From assembly GCA_038323315.1 (NCBI GenBank), contig JBBQGU010000174.1:1-8079 (forward strand): a DNA stretch of 8,079 nt, read 5' to 3'. Position numbers and translations under genes: made by a program. This document shows positions 5,854-8,079 of the stretch, piece after piece. The DNA is from Stagnihabitans sp038323315. Lineage in GTDB: Bacteria; Pseudomonadota; Alphaproteobacteria; Rhodobacterales; Rhodobacteraceae. The notes under the pieces are model-generated. The model was given only the letters and a program-made list of their open reading frames with translations. It searched no databases and was not told the origin of the DNA. How positions within the stretch are numbered: the first letter of the stretch is position 1; each line of letters starts with the position of its first letter.

Positions 5854-6734
5854 CCGCCGATGTCATGTTCCCGCGCCCCAAAAGGCGCATCACCCAGACC
5901 TCCATCGCCATTCTGGTCTTCCTGACCATGGCCGCGCTGTTCTTTTGCGTGCCCCTTTATGTCCTGTTCACCACCTCGCTGAAAACCATGGATCAGATCC
6001 GCGAGGGCGCGATCTTTTCCCTGCCGCAGGTCTGGACGTTGGAGGCTTGGGATTACGCATGGAACCAGGCCTGCTCCGGCATGACCTGCACGGGCCTGCG
6101 CGCCGGGTTCTGGAACTCGATCGCCATTCTTGTGCCCTCGATGCTGGCTTCGGTGGTGCTGTCGATGGTGACCGGCTATGCGCTGGCAATCTGGAATGTC
6201 GCTTGGGCCGGTCCGTTCCTGTTCCTGCTGTTCCTGTGCGCCTTCGTGCCGTTGCAGATCATCATGTACCCCCTGATCATCATCACCCGCGAGTTGGGGC
6301 TGTTTGGCACGCTTTGGGCCGTGGTCGGCGTCCACACCATCCTGTCCCTGCCCGTGCTGACCCTGATTTTCCGCAACTACTACAAAGACATCCCGCCAGA
6401 TATCCTGAAGGCTGCCATCATCGATTCCGGCTCGTTCTGGCGGATATTTGCCGAGATCATCCTGCCTATGTCCGGCAATATCCTGATCGTCGTGTCGATC
6501 CTGCAGATCACCTCGATCTGGAACGACTATCTGATCGGCGTCACCTTTGGCGGGCTGGGCAACATGCCGATGACGGTCAATCTGGCCAATATGGTCACCG
6601 TATCGACCGGCACCGCCAGCTATAATGTCAACATGGCGGCGGCGCTGCTGACGGCGATACCGCCCTTGGTGATCTACTTCCTGCTGGGCAAATTCTTTGT
6701 CCAGGGCATCGCCGCCGGCGCCGTGAAAGGGTGA
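5850..6734 (+). CDS. CUT1 sugar ABC transporter, inner-membrane permease 2 (MalG/GtsC-like)
   Basis: The 294-residue protein has six predicted membrane segments, the first at about 17-41, and an EAA loop at about 185-208 (ILKAAIIDSGSFWRIFAEIILP). Membrane-proximal motifs SLKTMDQIREG and TSIWNDYLIG resemble permeases of the glucose/mannose Gts type. A periplasmic loop carries two cysteines, Cys75 and Cys80 (ACSGMTC), which could form a disulfide; I recall similar pairs in this subgroup. I chose ATG 5850 because it overlaps the preceding stop as ATGA and has GGGGGG seven bases upstream. An in-frame ATG at 5823 would lie deep inside permease 1. The ATPase starts 4 bp after its stop, so the operon is tight and probably translationally coupled. 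Confidence 0.92.
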   Translation: MTADVMFPRPKRRITQTSIAILVFLTMAALFFCVPLYVLFTTSLKTMDQIREGAIFSLPQVWTLEAWDYAWNQACSGMTCTGLRAGFWNSIAILVPSMLASVVLSMVTGYALAIWNVAWAGPFLFLLFLCAFVPLQIIMYPLIIITRELGLFGTLWAVVGVHTILSLPVLTLIFRNYYKDIPPDILKAAIIDSGSFWRIFAEIILPMSGNILIVVSILQITSIWNDYLIGVTFGGLGNMPMTVNLANMVTVSTGTASYNVNMAAALLTAIPPLVIYFLLGKFFVQGIAAGAVKG

Positions 6735-6738
6735 CGCG

Positions 6739-7836
6739 ATGCCAAAGGTAACCTTTGAACACATCATCAAGAAATTCGGCGCCGTCACCGTGCTGAACGA
6801 TCTGAACCTGTCCATCGACCATGGTGATTTTCTGGTCCTGCTGGGGCCGTCGGGCTGCGGCAAGACCACGCTGTTGAACCTGCTGGCAGGTCTGGCCGAT
6901 GTGTCGTCGGGCCGCATCATGATCGGCGACCGCGATGTCACCGACCTCGACCCCAAGGACCGCGGGCTGGCGATGGTGTTCCAATCCTACGCCCTGTACC
7001 CGACCAAATCGGTACGCGGGAACCTGCAATTCGGGCTCGCCTCCTCGGGCCTTGACCGCGCCGAAAAGGACCGCCGCGTCGCGTGGGCCTCGAACCTTCT
7101 GCAACTGGGCGCGCTGATGGACCGGCGGCCCTCCGAACTGTCCGGTGGGCAAAGGCAACGCGTGGCCATCGGACGCGCCCTGGTCAAACATGCCGAGGTG
7201 TTGTTGTTCGACGAGCCGCTGTCAAACCTGGATGCCAAACTCCGGGCCGAAATGCGCATGGAAATCAAGCAATTGCACGACCGCCTGTCGCCCACCGTGG
7301 TCTATGTGACCCATGACCAGATCGAGGCGATGACCATGGCCACCCAGATCGCCGTGATGAACTCTGGCGTGATCCAGCAATTCGGCCGCCCCGACGACAT
7401 CTACGAACGCCCCGCCAACCTGTTCGTCGCGGGCTTCATCGGATCGCCGCCGATGAACCTGCTGCCCGCCGTCCTGTCGCGGCAAGGTGGTACGTGGCAC
7501 GCCGAGGCTGGCGACGGCATCACCGCCGATGTCAGCGCCTATCCCTTCGCCACGCCCCCAACGTCCGGCACCGAGGTGATTCTGGGCCTGCGTCCCGAAC
7601 ATTTCCACCTGACAGCGCCGCTGCCAAATCCCGCGCTGTCCACCACCCTGCCGGTCACGCATGTCGAGCGTACCGGCTCTGACGCCATAGTGTCGCTTGG
7701 CCTGACCAAAGGCCGTCTCGACGCCCGCATCGACCCCGAAGCCGCCGCCCGCCTGAAGGTCGGCACTCGGCTGCGGGCAGACTTTCCCGGCCCCAAGATC
7801 AGCCTTTTCAACGCGACGACCGGGGATCGATTGTAA
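6739..7836 (+). CDS. CUT1 sugar ABC transporter ATPase (UgpC/MsmK/GtsD-like)
   Basis: This 365-residue ATPase should energise sugar import with the two upstream permeases. All nucleotide-binding elements are present: Walker A GPSGCGKT (36-43), Q-loop Gln82, signature LSGGQ (134-138), Walker B ending LLFDEP (155-160), D-loop SNLDA (162-166) and H-loop His192. After about residue 235 comes the regulatory OB/TOBE region typical of MalK/UgpC proteins, including LRPEHF (284-289). After the Q-loop the usual YALYPH reads YALYPTKSV, a variant at a residue that is often His. The length is normal for the family (about 360). ATG 6739 lies 4 bp after permease 2, with AAGGG upstream. The family is certain; the sugar is not. 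Confidence 0.95.
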   Translation: MPKVTFEHIIKKFGAVTVLNDLNLSIDHGDFLVLLGPSGCGKTTLLNLLAGLADVSSGRIMIGDRDVTDLDPKDRGLAMVFQSYALYPTKSVRGNLQFGLASSGLDRAEKDRRVAWASNLLQLGALMDRRPSELSGGQRQRVAIGRALVKHAEVLLFDEPLSNLDAKLRAEMRMEIKQLHDRLSPTVVYVTHDQIEAMTMATQIAVMNSGVIQQFGRPDDIYERPANLFVAGFIGSPPMNLLPAVLSRQGGTWHAEAGDGITADVSAYPFATPPTSGTEVILGLRPEHFHLTAPLPNPALSTTLPVTHVERTGSDAIVSLGLTKGRLDARIDPEAAARLKVGTRLRADFPGPKISLFNATTGDRL

Positions 7837-7858
7837 CCGTCTCAACTGGGAGGAAAAC

Positions 7859-8079
7859 ATGTTGAACAAACTGAAACTCGGCACCGCTGTGCTGGCCTTG
7901 ATGGGCAGTGCTGCGCAGGCTGAAAAGCTGGTGATCTACCACAACTGGTCCTCGCCCGCCGAAGTTGGCGCGCTGGGCGTCCTGAAAACCGCGCTCGAGG
8001 CGGGGGGTGACGAATGGACCGACATCGCCATCCCGCATGACACCGGCTCCAACGTCAGCCTGATGAGCCTTGTGACCGG
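7859..8079 (+). CDS. Sugar ABC transporter periplasmic substrate-binding protein (GtsA-like), N-terminal part
   Basis: Only the first 73 codons are present; the gene runs off the right edge. A Sec signal peptide is clear: basic start MLNKLKLG, hydrophobic core AVLALMG, and a likely cleavage after AQA at residue 21. The mature start EKLVIYHNWSS, followed by a segment on replacing or guiding sugar-protein contacts (GALGVLKTALEAGGDEW), resembles CUT1 glucose/mannose-binding proteins such as Pseudomonas GtsA, which begin with a similar VVHWW...VLK...W pattern. ATG 7859-7861 has GGGAGG five bases upstream. It follows the ATPase by 22 bp, so it belongs to the same operon, as the last gene of the importer set. 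Its ligand cannot be told from this fragment. Confidence 0.9.
   Translation, partial: MLNKLKLGTAVLALMGSAAQAEKLVIYHNWSSPAEVGALGVLKTALEAGGDEWTDIAIPHDTGSNVSLMSLVT

Noticed and set aside
5709..6956. 415-codon minus-strand open frame opposite the permeases
   Set aside because: Its Asp/Gly/Gln/His-rich composition and full overlap with conserved permease and ATPase frames mark it as a shadow ORF.

Overview
The window looks like chromosomal DNA from a GC-rich alphaproteobacterium, most likely of the Rhodobacteraceae type. This rests on the high G+C of the coding part, the CUT1 sugar-transporter proteins, and a tRNA-Arg(ACG) 3'-half of the kind I associate with that class. The genus is inference only. 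The window has two halves of different character.

Left part (1 to about 1160) is the worn edge of mobile DNA. The last 28 codons and right end of an IS3-family insertion sequence (1-134) run directly into a leftward tyrosine-recombinase gene. The insertion cuts that gene after the first catalytic Arg, so the integrase has lost its HxxR and Tyr region and is a pseudogene. Just upstream of its start lie three perfect copies and one degenerate copy of GGCTACCAC spaced 10-11 bp. Beyond these (1128-1162) is a 3' fragment of tRNA-Arg(ACG), best read as the attachment-site scar of the element that carried the integrase. About 350 bp of non-coding DNA follows.

Right part (about 1517-8079) is a compact sugar-uptake and catabolism locus under an apparently dedicated LacI-family regulator. 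A six-bladed PD40/TolB-like beta-propeller protein (1588-2481, +) converges with, and overlaps by 4 bp, a leftward operon: DkgB-like aldo-keto reductase (3981-4793), VOC/glyoxalase-fold protein (3513-3947), LacI-type regulator (2478-3506). Divergent from this operon is a CUT1 ABC importer of the glucose/mannose (Gts) type: two permeases (4963-5853, 5850-6734), an UgpC/MalK-like ATPase (6739-7836) and a substrate-binding protein (7859 onward, cut by the window end).

Two near-identical 16-bp palindromes with a central CG (1539-1554 upstream of the propeller gene; 4861-4876 between the divergent operons) match at 14 of 16 positions. Each overlaps the -10 region of a plausible promoter. I propose they are operators of the LacI-type protein, making all eight genes one sugar-induced, autoregulated regulon. 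The transported sugar cannot be read from the sequence. The locus contains no recognisable kinase, isomerase, aldolase or glycosidase, so catabolism is either finished elsewhere or uses the propeller, VOC and AKR proteins in a less usual route. This set is the best candidate here for an undescribed pathway.
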